NCBI GenBank assembly: GCA_964529035.1
Contig: CAZGUG010000043.1
Span: forward strand, 1-16,628
Length of the DNA stretch: 16,628 nucleotides
Source of the DNA: CAZGUG01 sp964529035
Lineage (GTDB): Bacteria > Bacillota > Clostridia > Ch29
Reading direction: 5' to 3'
A program made the translations under genes and the position numbers. The stretch's first letter is position 1. Every line of letters starts with the position of its first letter. Below are positions 7,277 to 15,092 of the stretch, in pieces. Under the pieces are notes generated by a model, which had not been told where the DNA came from, ran no database searches, and saw only the letters and a list, made by a program, of their open reading frames with translations.

Positions 7277-8322
7277 AAAACGTAATAGTGATTGCCCCCG
7301 GCCCCATGTCCCGCACCCTTTCAACAATGGTAGAAAAGGCCACCGAAGGTATACCGGTAGAAGTATATACCGATACTTCGAACATACCCAACCTTAAAAA
7401 TCGAAAAATACTGTTAGCCGTGGAATTGGACGATACAGGCTCGTCGCTTCCCATTCTCAGGCTGTTCGACATGCTGACCCGGCGTGGAAAGGACGCCCTT
7501 TCGGGCTGCTCGGCGGCACTGCTTATACACAGCAGCAGCGAGCTTTATACCAAAAGCGCCGCCCGAAACATTATTTTCCTTGCAAACAGCCTGGGCTGCC
7601 GGTTCCCCGGCAATCCCGTTATCGAGGCAACAGCCGACCTCAACAACTTCCTTGCCTGGCAGAAAAAACTGAAAATTCCCCTTGAGGAAGTTTGCAGCAG
7701 TCTCTGCGCTTCTTTGGGCCAACGGCTTTACGAGGACAGCGTCACGTTGAAGCAAAATCCCGCAATACTGGCTGTCCATGCCAGCTCCCATGACACTTCA
7801 AACACGCTTATGCTGTGGGATATGATTAAGAAACACCTGCACTGCCACCGGATAACCGAACTGCACGTGGAAAACGGTACGGTACGCGACTGCAAGGGGT
7901 GTTCCTATAAGACGTGCAAGCATTTCAGCCGCCAGAAAAGCTGTTTTTACGGAGGAGTAATGGTGGAAGAGATACTCCCGGAAATAGAAAGGACGGACGC
8001 AGTTGTATGGATATGCCCTAACTACAACGATGCGGTCTCGGCAAACCTTATGGCGGTAATAAACCGGCTCACCGCTTTATACAGAAGAACCAAGTTTTTT
8101 GACAAGACTTTGTTTGCCATTATAGTGTCCGGCAACTCGGGCAGCGATTTGGTGGCCAAACAGCTTATCGGCGCGCTGAATATAAACAAAAGCTTCAGGC
8201 TGCCCCCTTACTTTTCGATAATGGCTACCGCCAACTATCCCGGGGAAATTAAGACCGTGCAGGGGATAGAAAAAAAGGCAGAGCTGTTTGCCCGGAACAT
8301 GATGGAGGAAATTAAGGTGTAA
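7273..8322 (+). CDS. NADPH-dependent FMN reductase-like flavoprotein with Cys cluster (349 aa)
   Basis: The GTG start overlaps the previous stop as GTGA (7273-7276), so translation is probably coupled. Residues about 165-349 fit the flavodoxin-like NADPH-dependent FMN reductase / iron-sulfur flavoprotein family: a beta strand with an SSHDTSNT phosphate-loop-like turn, the cluster C207-x2-C210-x4-C215-x8-C224, then a WICPNYNDAVSANLM stretch matching the family's 'sPvYw..vsa' flavin-contact region. The Cys spacing would suit an Fe-S cluster as in Isf proteins, though binding is inferred. Residues 1-150 may be a second, degenerate flavodoxin-like domain, because strand-loop-helix patterns recur. 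Such proteins pass electrons from NAD(P)H or ferredoxin to acceptors. Its position after a dehydrogenase-like gene suggests a redox step in the same pathway. The start has only a weak ribosome site. Confidence 0.82.
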   Translation: MKNVIVIAPGPMSRTLSTMVEKATEGIPVEVYTDTSNIPNLKNRKILLAVELDDTGSSLPILRLFDMLTRRGKDALSGCSAALLIHSSSELYTKSAARNIIFLANSLGCRFPGNPVIEATADLNNFLAWQKKLKIPLEEVCSSLCASLGQRLYEDSVTLKQNPAILAVHASSHDTSNTLMLWDMIKKHLHCHRITELHVENGTVRDCKGCSYKTCKHFSRQKSCFYGGVMVEEILPEIERTDAVVWICPNYNDAVSANLMAVINRLTALYRRTKFFDKTLFAIIVSGNSGSDLVAKQLIGALNINKSFRLPPYFSIMATANYPGEIKTVQGIEKKAELFARNMMEEIKV

Positions 8323-9235
8323 AAGGTGGGGAGAACACTGTCAACAGGTAAGCGGCGGTGACAATAACGGCTATATGTACCGGATAGAACCAGTACGCGG
8401 TATATTTTTTTAACCTGACCCTACCGGGCAAACTGTCCGCCATGAATATCGGTACCAGCGCAAAGATGCTCCTTGCCTGGAAAAAGTACCCTCCAAGCGT
8501 TACCAGGCCGTTATTGTACCAGACAATATTCTTTAGGACCAGGCCGAAACTTGAAAGCCCTTTCCAAATGCTCCACTCTTCCCCGAACCAGGCTATGGAG
8601 TTAGCCGTCAAAACCTTGGCACCGTAAAGGTAGGTGTATGCAAAGGACAGTATTATATAGCCAATAACCATTCTTTTTCCGTTTTCCTTGAACAGGTGGA
8701 ACATCAGGATAAGCATAAGCCCGTAAAACCCGTAGTCCAGCCTGAAGTCTTCAAATGCAATTTCCAGCGCTTCGGGCAGAATTATGATCATGCATACTGA
8801 AAGCAGGACCCCCGCACCACAGACTGCCTTTTTTGTGTTTCTGCCGCCGCTTTGTTCCTTTAGCCCTGCCACGCCCAGGTCGTACAGATATACTACTGCA
8901 AGCCCCAGAAGCAGTGTAAACATTATGTTCAGGTTAAAGGGCTTAAACTGAAGGCCCGGCGAGAAAAACGAATAGGGCACCTGGGATATGAGACCGAATA
9001 TAAAGAGCCTTCTGGCATAGTTTTTCAAGCTTGATGTTTTCTCATAACCCACCGCCAGCAGGTATGCAAATATCGGAAACGCCAGCCTTCCGACAGAACG
9101 GAAAATGGCATGCTGCGGAAAAAACATGTGGCCTATATGATCTGTAAGCATTGTAATCATTGCAATAAGCTTTAGCACGTCGTTCCTTGGCACCTGTTCC
9201 GTTGACATTTTTTCACCATCTGTTACAAACAGCAT
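8312..9235 (-). CDS. TraX-family multi-pass membrane protein (307 aa)
   Basis: The N-terminal region (NDVLKLIAMITMLTDHIGH, residues 18-36), the GRLAFPIFAY stretch (49-58), RLFIFGLISQVP (76-87) and the closing YWFYPVH (281-287) are hallmarks of the TraX family. About eight to nine hydrophobic segments are visible. In the F plasmid TraX N-acetylates pilin. Chromosomal homologues are common in Bacillota and their substrate is unknown; there are no conjugation genes nearby, so pilin acetylation should not be assumed. The ATG at 9235 is preferred over the in-frame ATG at 9208 because GGAGGT (rc of 9242-9247) lies six bases upstream. Its last 11 bases overlap the tail of the convergent flavoprotein gene. 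A terminator separates it from katE, and it has its own promoter candidate. Confidence 0.9.
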   Translation of the reverse strand: MLFVTDGEKMSTEQVPRNDVLKLIAMITMLTDHIGHMFFPQHAIFRSVGRLAFPIFAYLLAVGYEKTSSLKNYARRLFIFGLISQVPYSFFSPGLQFKPFNLNIMFTLLLGLAVVYLYDLGVAGLKEQSGGRNTKKAVCGAGVLLSVCMIIILPEALEIAFEDFRLDYGFYGLMLILMFHLFKENGKRMVIGYIILSFAYTYLYGAKVLTANSIAWFGEEWSIWKGLSSFGLVLKNIVWYNNGLVTLGGYFFQARSIFALVPIFMADSLPGRVRLKKYTAYWFYPVHIAVIVTAAYLLTVFSPPFTP

Positions 9236-9270
9236 GATACCACCTCCGGATCCGGCCGGTAACCGGGTTT

Positions 9271-9299
9271 ATTATTCTATTTTAACATATATATCCCAA
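9271..9299 (-). promoter_or_regulatory. Candidate promoter for the TraX-family gene
   Basis: On the minus strand TTGGGA (9294-9299; 4 of 6) and AATAAT (9271-9276; 5 of 6) are spaced by exactly 17 bases, about 35 bases upstream of the start codon at 9235. It lies just downstream of the katE terminator, which supports independent transcription. Confidence 0.45.
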
Positions 9300-9312
9300 T
9301 ACATCCCGAATC

Positions 9313-9350
9313 AAAACCCCGAAACCGGCACAAAGCCGTTCCGGGGTTTT
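9313..9350 (-). terminator. Intrinsic terminator after katE
   Basis: AAAACCCCG...CGGGGTTTT forms a strong G+C-rich stem. The inner arms (ACCGGC / GCCGTT) continue the pairing with minor mismatches around a small loop. On the minus strand the hairpin ends in TTTT, 23 bases beyond the katE stop codon at 9373. The structure is nearly symmetrical and could work on both strands. Confidence 0.75.
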
Positions 9351-9372
9351 GTAATATCTGCATACTTGAAAG

Positions 9373-11514
9373 TTATGCGGGTACTATCTGCTTTTGTTTT
9401 TGCCGTGCCCAGTGACGGTGCCCGGTTATGGCATTTATAAATTCCCTGGCAAAACCGCTCATATCCGATGCGTTCCTGGTCGTCACCACTCCCAGCTCGG
9501 TAACCGGCTGACCGTAGTTATCCGGCCCGGCCAGTGCCACTCCTTTGATCTGGGAGGAAACAAGCAGGTCAACCCCTTCGTTGGAGGCCCCGATGGCCTT
9601 TGCATGACTGAAGGCTTCGTTCACAAAATGCAGTGAATCTCCCTGCATAACAAGGCTGTCGGCGCTCTGGCGTCCTCCCGGCACATACACCGCATCGTAC
9701 ATGATTGACCCGGCGGTGATATAGTTGTTGGCCGCTTCCAGCTGCTGTCCGTCGGCGGCGGTTATCATGCCCAAATCTTTGCTGATAATCTCGGAATGCA
9801 CCCCAGCTGCTTTAAGTGTGTCCATGACCTGTGCCACCTCGCTAAAGCTGAACCCGTTTTCAGCCAGAATGGCAACCCTTCTTGTTCTTGCTTCCATTAT
9901 GGTGGTTTCCTGGCTTACCGCCGGTGACGACGCACTAACCCCTGTCCCGCCGGGCATAGACGGAGCCTGGACCCCGATACCCTCAGCAATCATGGCGGCC
10001 AGCTGTCCGTCCACATTGTTGAACATGTCCACAACCCGCTGTTTAATCCCCTTATCCTTGACCTTTCCAACTTCGAAATGAAATGCCTCTACTATATGTT
10101 GTCTTTCCGGTTCCGACATACTGTTCCAGAAAAGGGTCGCCTGGCTGTAGTGGTCTTTGAAGCTGTCACTGCGCTGACGCACTTTCTGCCCGTCCACCTT
10201 CTCTGTATAATGGGCATATCCGTCTTCGGTCTCGGGTACCGGCTGCGGCGTGTTTTGCTGCAGTGTATTCGGGAAATAACTCACCTGGCCGCTGTCGATT
10301 GTCATGCGGTGGTAACCGTCCCGCTGATTATTGTGTACCGGGACCGTGGACCGGTTGATGGGTATCTCGTGAAAATTCGGCCCTCCCAGCCGGATAAGCT
10401 GGGTGTCAAGATACGAAAATAACCGTCCCTGCAGCAGAGGGTCATTGGAAAAATCTATACCCGGCACCACATTGCCCGGGCAGAAAGCCACCTGTTCGGT
10501 TTCGGCGAAGAAATTGTCCACATTGCGGTTCAGGGTCATTTTTCCGATAATTTTCACCGGTATTTGTTCCTCGGGCCAGAACTTGGTGGGGTCAAGTATG
10601 TCAAAGTCAAAATTGAATTCCTCTTCTTCTTCCAGTATCTGTACCCCAAGCTCATATTCCGGATATTCGCCCATTTCAATGGCTTCCCACAGGTCACGAC
10701 GATGATAATCCGGGTCCTTCCCGGCCAGTTTCTGTGCTTCGTCCCAGACAAGAGAATGCACGCCGAGCATGGGCTTCCAGTGGAACTTTACAAAACGTGC
10801 CCTGCCCTGGTCATTAACGAACCTGAAGGTATTGACGCCAAACCCCTCCATCATCCGGAAACTGCGGGGTATGGCCCTGTCGGATAAAAGCCACATAATC
10901 ATATGGGCGGTCTCCGGCGTGCTGACTACAAAGTCCCAGAAGGTATCGTGGGCCGCAGAGGCCTGGGGCATCTCGTTATGCGGCTCCGGCTTTATAGCGT
11001 GAACCACGTCGGGAAATTTTATCGCATCCTGTATAAAGAACACCGGGATATTGTTTGCCACCAGGTCGTAATTGCCGTCTTCGGTATAAAACTTTGTGGC
11101 AAATCCCCGCACGTCCCGTACCGTATCCGCCGAACCCCGTGAACCCACCACCGTGGAAAACCTTACAAAAACCGGCGTTTTTTTGGACGGGTCCTGGAGA
11201 AACTTTGCCTTGGTAAGTTCGGTCATCGGCTGATACACCTGAAAAAACCCATGGGCGCCAAATCCGCGGGCATGCACCACCCGCTCGGGTATCCTCTCGT
11301 GGTCAAAATGGGTCAGCTTCTCCCTGAAATGAAAATCCTCCATCAAAGTAGGCCCCCGCACTCCCGCTTTAAGGGAATCATCGGTCCCTGAAACCTTCAC
11401 TCCCTGATTGGTGGTCAGCCTGTCCTGTTTGTGCTCGATACGAAAACCCTCCAGTTGCTCATCCTTGCTTTGCTCATTCACACAGTTTCCATCATTATTC
11501 TGGGTTTTATCCAT
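9373..11514 (-). CDS. katE: Large-subunit catalase, HPII type, with C-terminal DJ-1/PfpI-like domain (713 aa)
   Basis: It dismutates hydrogen peroxide to water and oxygen in the cytoplasm. Active-site residues are present: H81 in RVVHARG, N155 in VANNIPVFF, and R364 and Y368 (proximal heme ligand) in RLFSY. The H-to-Y spacing of 287 equals that of E. coli HPII (H128/Y415). The length is close to HPII (753 aa). Residues about 565-713 form the extra flavodoxin-like, class-I glutamine-amidotransferase-type domain found only in large catalases. ATG 11514 is chosen because AGGAGGT (rc of 11522-11528) lies seven bases upstream; an in-frame ATG at 11547 has none. HPII's His392, which crosslinks to the heme-ligand Tyr, is Cys345 here. 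The gene diverges from typA across a 210-base gap, and I could not find a PerR box or a convincing promoter. Confidence 0.97.
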   Translation of the reverse strand: MDKTQNNDGNCVNEQSKDEQLEGFRIEHKQDRLTTNQGVKVSGTDDSLKAGVRGPTLMEDFHFREKLTHFDHERIPERVVHARGFGAHGFFQVYQPMTELTKAKFLQDPSKKTPVFVRFSTVVGSRGSADTVRDVRGFATKFYTEDGNYDLVANNIPVFFIQDAIKFPDVVHAIKPEPHNEMPQASAAHDTFWDFVVSTPETAHMIMWLLSDRAIPRSFRMMEGFGVNTFRFVNDQGRARFVKFHWKPMLGVHSLVWDEAQKLAGKDPDYHRRDLWEAIEMGEYPEYELGVQILEEEEEFNFDFDILDPTKFWPEEQIPVKIIGKMTLNRNVDNFFAETEQVAFCPGNVVPGIDFSNDPLLQGRLFSYLDTQLIRLGGPNFHEIPINRSTVPVHNNQRDGYHRMTIDSGQVSYFPNTLQQNTPQPVPETEDGYAHYTEKVDGQKVRQRSDSFKDHYSQATLFWNSMSEPERQHIVEAFHFEVGKVKDKGIKQRVVDMFNNVDGQLAAMIAEGIGVQAPSMPGGTGVSASSPAVSQETTIMEARTRRVAILAENGFSFSEVAQVMDTLKAAGVHSEIISKDLGMITAADGQQLEAANNYITAGSIMYDAVYVPGGRQSADSLVMQGDSLHFVNEAFSHAKAIGASNEGVDLLVSSQIKGVALAGPDNYGQPVTELGVVTTRNASDMSGFAREFINAITGHRHWARQKQKQIVPA

Positions 11515-11536
11515 AATCTTTACCTCCTGTCCGGAC

Positions 11537-11568
11537 TTGGAAAGCACATTGCGCTTCGCACTTTCAAA
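11537..11568 (-). other. Potential stem-loop in the katE 5' leader
   Basis: In the minus-strand transcript TTGAAAGTGC pairs with GTGCTTTCCAA, with wobble pairs and one bulge, around a short loop. It is followed by the palindrome GTCCGGAC (11529-11536) immediately before the katE ribosome site. It could affect mRNA stability or translation; no function is shown. Confidence 0.25.
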
Positions 11569-11640
11569 TCCTTATTCATCGAATCCTGATTATTCTTATT
11601 GTATCTTCCATGCCCATTATCTATTCTGACAGGAGGCCAG

Positions 11641-11657
11641 TTTGCAACAATCGCAAA
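11641..11657. promoter_or_regulatory. Dyad between katE and typA
   Basis: TTTGC-N7-GCAAA is a short inverted repeat between the divergent katE and typA starts, just upstream of the typA -35 candidate. It could be an operator, but five-base arms are weak evidence. Confidence 0.2.
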
Positions 11658-11663
11658 TAAAAA

Positions 11664-11692
11664 TTGATTATTTCGGAAAACAAATATATATT
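11664..11692 (+). promoter_or_regulatory. Candidate sigma-A promoter for typA
   Basis: TTGATT (11664-11669; 4 of 6) and TATATT (11687-11692; 5 of 6) are spaced by 17 bases. This places transcription start about 25 bases upstream of the typA ATG at 11725, in an A+T-rich stretch. Confidence 0.5.
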
Positions 11693-11724
11693 AATAAGGT
11701 ATTCTAAAAAAGAAAGGGATTTTT

Positions 11725-13542
11725 ATGTCGAAAAAACAACAAATAATAAACCTAGCCGTTATAGCCCACGTCGATGCAGGAAAGTCCACATTGGTGGACG
11801 CCTTTCTAAACCAAAGCGGAGTCTTCCGGGAAAACCAGGAAGTGGTGGATTGTGTAATGGACAGTAACGACCTGGAAAGGGAGCGGGGCATTACAATCTA
11901 TTCAAAAAACTGCTCCATTGAGTACAAAGGCATAAAGATTAACATTGTGGACACTCCGGGACATGCGGACTTTTCCTCGGAGGTGGAGCGTATCATCAGA
12001 GCGGTGGACGCAGCCATTCTGATTGTAGACTCAAGCGAGGGCCCTTTGCCCCAGACCAGGTTTGTGCTGCGCAAGGCCCTGGAGCTTGGGATAAAACCCA
12101 TCCTTTTTATCAACAAGATAGACAAGAAGGACCAAAGGGCCAAAGAGGTTGTGGATATGGTGCTGGACCTTTTCATCGACCTAAATGCAGACGATGAGCA
12201 GCTCGAGTTCCCCGTTGTCTACGGCATCGCCCGGGAAGGGATAGCCAAAATTGACCCAAAGGACGAAAGCAGCGACCTTACGCCGCTGTTTGAAACCATT
12301 TTGGGCCATGTAGAGCCCTACCCGGACTACGATGACAGGCCGCTTCAACTGCAGATAAACGATCTGGCCTATGATGACTATATCGGCCGAATAGGCATTG
12401 GGAGAGTTTACAAGGGCACCCTGAAAGCCGGACAGACCGTTGCCGTTTCAAAGAGGGACGGCAGCACAGCAAAGGCAAAGGTTTCGAGGCTTCTTGCCTA
12501 CCAGGGAATAAAACAGACTGCCGTGGACGAAGCGGTAAGCGGCGATATGGTGGCGGTGGCCGGTATCGCTGATATTTCCATAGGGGAAACCATATGCAGT
12601 GTGGATAGTGTGCTCCCCATGGAAATGATAGAGATTGAGGAGCCAACCCTATCGATGAACTTTCTTATAAATGACTCCCCCTTTTCCGGCCAAAGCGGCA
12701 AATATGTGACCACTCGGGACCTTAAGGCCAGACTGGATAAGGAACTGGAGGTAAACGTCGGATTAAAGGTGGAAAAGATTGAGGGAGAAGATGCCTTCAA
12801 GGTATCCGGCAGGAGTGAGCTGCATCTTTCCATACTCCTGGAGAACATGAGGAGAGAAGGCTATGAACTGTCGGTATCAAAGCCGGAGGTTTTGCTTCGT
12901 AAAGAGAGCGGAATGCTTATGGAGCCGGTGGAAAGTGTTATTATTGATACCCCCGAAGAGTACCACAGCACGGTGATATCCAAGCTTAATCACAGAAAGG
13001 GAATAATACAGGGCATGACCTCGGAAAACGATTATATGAGGCTTGAATACCTTGTTCCCACCCGGGGGCTTATTGGATATAATAGCGAATTTATAAACGA
13101 TACAAGGGGCGAGGGCACCCTGGTCCGGTCCTTTGAAAGATATGAAGAGTATAAGGGGGAAATACCCCAGAGGCTTAACGGAGTGCTGGTATCCCAAAGC
13201 GAGGGCATCGCGAAGGCCTATTCACTGGACAACCTGAGCAAAAGGGCCGTAATGTTCATAGACCCCGGGGAAAGGGTCTATGAGGGTATGATAATAGGAG
13301 TGAACAGCCGCAGCGAAGACATGGCGGTAAACCCCTGCAAGAACAAAAAACTTACCAATACAAGGGCCTCAGGCTCGGACGATGCCATTGTGCTTTCTCC
13401 CCCCAGGACCTTCACGCTGGAGCAGGCCATTGAGTTTATTAAGGATGATGAGTTAATTGAGGTTACCCCCGACGCCATAAGGCTGAGGAAAAAAATACTG
13501 AACGAACAGGACCGGATAAAATACAATAAAAGCAATTCATGA
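11725..13542 (+). CDS. typA: TypA/BipA ribosome-associated translational GTPase (605 aa)
   Basis: BipA/TypA binds the 70S ribosome in an EF-G-like way and is tied to large-subunit assembly and stress or low-temperature growth. The GTPase motifs are intact: G1 AHVDAGKST (14-22), G2 region with MDSNDLERERGITI (45-58), G3 DTPGH (76-80, with catalytic H80), and G4 NKID (130-133). The MDSNDLERERGITI block and the 605-residue length (about 607 in E. coli) separate it from EF-G, LepA and TetM-type proteins. Typical TypA has HVDHGKTT at G1; here A18 and S21 replace His and Thr. The ATG at 11725 follows an AAAGGGA ribosome site (11713-11719). It appears monocistronic, divergent from katE and convergent with trkH. 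Confidence 0.97.
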   Translation: MSKKQQIINLAVIAHVDAGKSTLVDAFLNQSGVFRENQEVVDCVMDSNDLERERGITIYSKNCSIEYKGIKINIVDTPGHADFSSEVERIIRAVDAAILIVDSSEGPLPQTRFVLRKALELGIKPILFINKIDKKDQRAKEVVDMVLDLFIDLNADDEQLEFPVVYGIAREGIAKIDPKDESSDLTPLFETILGHVEPYPDYDDRPLQLQINDLAYDDYIGRIGIGRVYKGTLKAGQTVAVSKRDGSTAKAKVSRLLAYQGIKQTAVDEAVSGDMVAVAGIADISIGETICSVDSVLPMEMIEIEEPTLSMNFLINDSPFSGQSGKYVTTRDLKARLDKELEVNVGLKVEKIEGEDAFKVSGRSELHLSILLENMRREGYELSVSKPEVLLRKESGMLMEPVESVIIDTPEEYHSTVISKLNHRKGIIQGMTSENDYMRLEYLVPTRGLIGYNSEFINDTRGEGTLVRSFERYEEYKGEIPQRLNGVLVSQSEGIAKAYSLDNLSKRAVMFIDPGERVYEGMIIGVNSRSEDMAVNPCKNKKLTNTRASGSDDAIVLSPPRTFTLEQAIEFIKDDELIEVTPDAIRLRKKILNEQDRIKYNKSNS

Positions 13543-13575
13543 AAGGACTCATAAGGAATACCCTCGTCAGCAGCG

Positions 13576-13645
13576 GTGTGTCCCCGTTCATTAAACAGTT
13601 TTTTATGGAACAAAGAACCGTCGTCCCCTGTTCTACTTTTTATAT
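13576..13645. repeat. REP-like extragenic sequence between typA and trkH
   Basis: The 104-base convergent gap holds two related C-rich motifs, GTGTGTCCCCGTTC (13577-13590) and GAACCGTCGTCCCCTGTTC (13615-13633). They resemble the 'GAACCGTCCCCTGT' repeats I recall as scattered extragenic elements in Clostridia. GAACA (13608-13612) and TGTTC (13629-13633) can pair, and a T-rich run follows at 13634-13640, so it might also act as a weak terminator for typA. Copies elsewhere in the genome cannot be checked here. Confidence 0.35.
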
Positions 13646-13646
13646 C

Positions 13647-15092
13647 TTATCTTTTCCAGAAATGGGGGGATAGAAGCGTTATTACTGTGTATATCTCAAG
13701 CCTTCCCAGTATCATGCAGAAGGACAGGAGCGCCTTTGAAAACCCTGAAAGGGCATAGTATGTGCTTGTCGGCCCCACAATCCCAAATCCCGGGCCCACA
13801 TTACCGAGGGTAGCCGCCGTCGCCGCCGCGGAGCTTATCAGGTCGTGTCCCTGCATCGCCATAAGCAGCGTAACAGTAATGAAGATTAATATATAAAACA
13901 TTGTAAAGGCCATAACTCCGGACAGTACTTCCTCCTGTACAGGGACATTCCCAACCTTGACCGCCTTTACCGCCCGGGGATGTATAAGCCTGTTGACTTC
14001 CCTCTTCATATATTTGAAAGCCAGATGCACCCTTATTACTTTCATTGCGCCGCCGGTTGAACCCGCGCACGCTCCGACAAACATCAGCAGGAACAAAACT
14101 GCCCTGCTGAGGTCCGGCCAGATGTCAAAATCGGTGGTGGTATACCCGGTGGTGGTTATTATGGATGCAACCTGAAAGGATGCATGCCTCATGCTTTCGA
14201 ATATACTGCTATATACTTTTCCGTTCAGGTTCAAAGTTACAAGCAGGATTGCCACGGCTATTATTGACAGGTAGGTCTTAAATTCGGAATCTTTAATAAA
14301 CCCGGACAGGTTTCTTTTTTTGAACATAATATAGTACAGTGAAAAATTAACGCCTGAAGCTATCATAAAAAACGTTATGACTGTATCAAAATAAACACTG
14401 CCATAGGCTCCAATACTGGCGTTTTTCAGTGAAAACCCGCCGGTACCCAGAGTGCCGAAGGTATGTATAAAACTGTCAAACAAAGGCATGCCGCCTATAT
14501 ATAGCAGCAGGATTTCAGCTGCGGTAATAACGGTATAGGTAACATAAAGAATTTTTGCAGTATTATTCACTCTTGGGGTCAGCTTGGTTGAAATGGGCCC
14601 CGGGCTTTCGGCCTTCAATATCTGGAACGTGCCCCCTCCAAGGGCCGGTGCCAGCGCCAGTGCCAGCACCAGTATTCCCATTCCTCCCAGCCAGTGGGTA
14701 AAGGACCGCCAGAAAAGAAGGCTGTACGGCAGTACTTCAATGTCTTCCAGTACCGTTGCCCCGGTGGTTGTAAACCCGGAAACCGTTTCGAAAAACGCAT
14801 CAATAAAGGATGTTATCGCTCCTGTAAATAAAAAAGGCAGCGCACCCAATATCGAAACCGCCAGCCATCCAAAGGTGACTATCGCAAAACCTTCCTTGTA
14901 TCTTATTATTTTGTTTTTAACCCTTATTGAAAACAGCATCAACCCTATCAGTACGGCAACCGCCATGGATATCAAAAATGCAAAAACCGTATCTTCCCTG
15001 TAGATTAAAGCAACAACAACGGGAGGGAGCATGGCCACCGCTTCACATAGAAGCAGCATCCCCAGCGTTCTTAACACTATTAATGAGTTCAT
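13647..15092 (-). CDS. trkH: TrkH-family potassium uptake channel subunit (481 aa)
   Basis: This is the membrane pore of the Trk/Ktr potassium uptake system, gated by TrkA. Its length matches TrkH (483 aa in E. coli). Four pore loops with filter glycines are visible: TTTGAT (108-113), GTLGTGGF (213-220), TTTGYT (313-318) and LGNVGPG (429-435), each set between hydrophobic helices. The ATG at 15092 lies inside the 3' end of trkA (50-base overlap). Its GGGGGAGG site (rc of 15104-15111, 11 bases upstream) is built from trkA Gly codons, which suggests coupled translation. Two proteins of one complex from overlapping genes is common for Trk systems. The gene ends 104 bases from the convergent typA stop. 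Confidence 0.96.
   Translation of the reverse strand: MNSLIVLRTLGMLLLCEAVAMLPPVVVALIYREDTVFAFLISMAVAVLIGLMLFSIRVKNKIIRYKEGFAIVTFGWLAVSILGALPFLFTGAITSFIDAFFETVSGFTTTGATVLEDIEVLPYSLLFWRSFTHWLGGMGILVLALALAPALGGGTFQILKAESPGPISTKLTPRVNNTAKILYVTYTVITAAEILLLYIGGMPLFDSFIHTFGTLGTGGFSLKNASIGAYGSVYFDTVITFFMIASGVNFSLYYIMFKKRNLSGFIKDSEFKTYLSIIAVAILLVTLNLNGKVYSSIFESMRHASFQVASIITTTGYTTTDFDIWPDLSRAVLFLLMFVGACAGSTGGAMKVIRVHLAFKYMKREVNRLIHPRAVKAVKVGNVPVQEEVLSGVMAFTMFYILIFITVTLLMAMQGHDLISSAAATAATLGNVGPGFGIVGPTSTYYALSGFSKALLSFCMILGRLEIYTVITLLSPHFWKR

Noticed and set aside
8312..9235. Conjugative or plasmid region because of a TraX homologue
   Set aside because: No other transfer, relaxase or replication gene is present, and TraX-family genes are common on Bacillota chromosomes.
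9725..10422. Two 110-120 codon + strand frames opposite katE
   Set aside because: They are antisense to conserved catalase sequence and show no recognisable motif or ribosome site.
11598..11621. katE promoter from TACAAT or GATAAT on the minus strand
   Set aside because: Neither -10-like sequence has an acceptable -35 at 15-19 bases, and no PerR-type operator was seen.
11725..13542. Ribosomal-protection tetracycline resistance gene (TetM-like G1 motif)
   Set aside because: The MDSNDLERERGITI block, the 605-residue length and the C-terminal sequence fit TypA, not TetM.
14584..15003. 139-codon + strand open frame opposite trkH
   Set aside because: It lies wholly antisense to a clear TrkH coding sequence and its composition reflects the complement of membrane codons.
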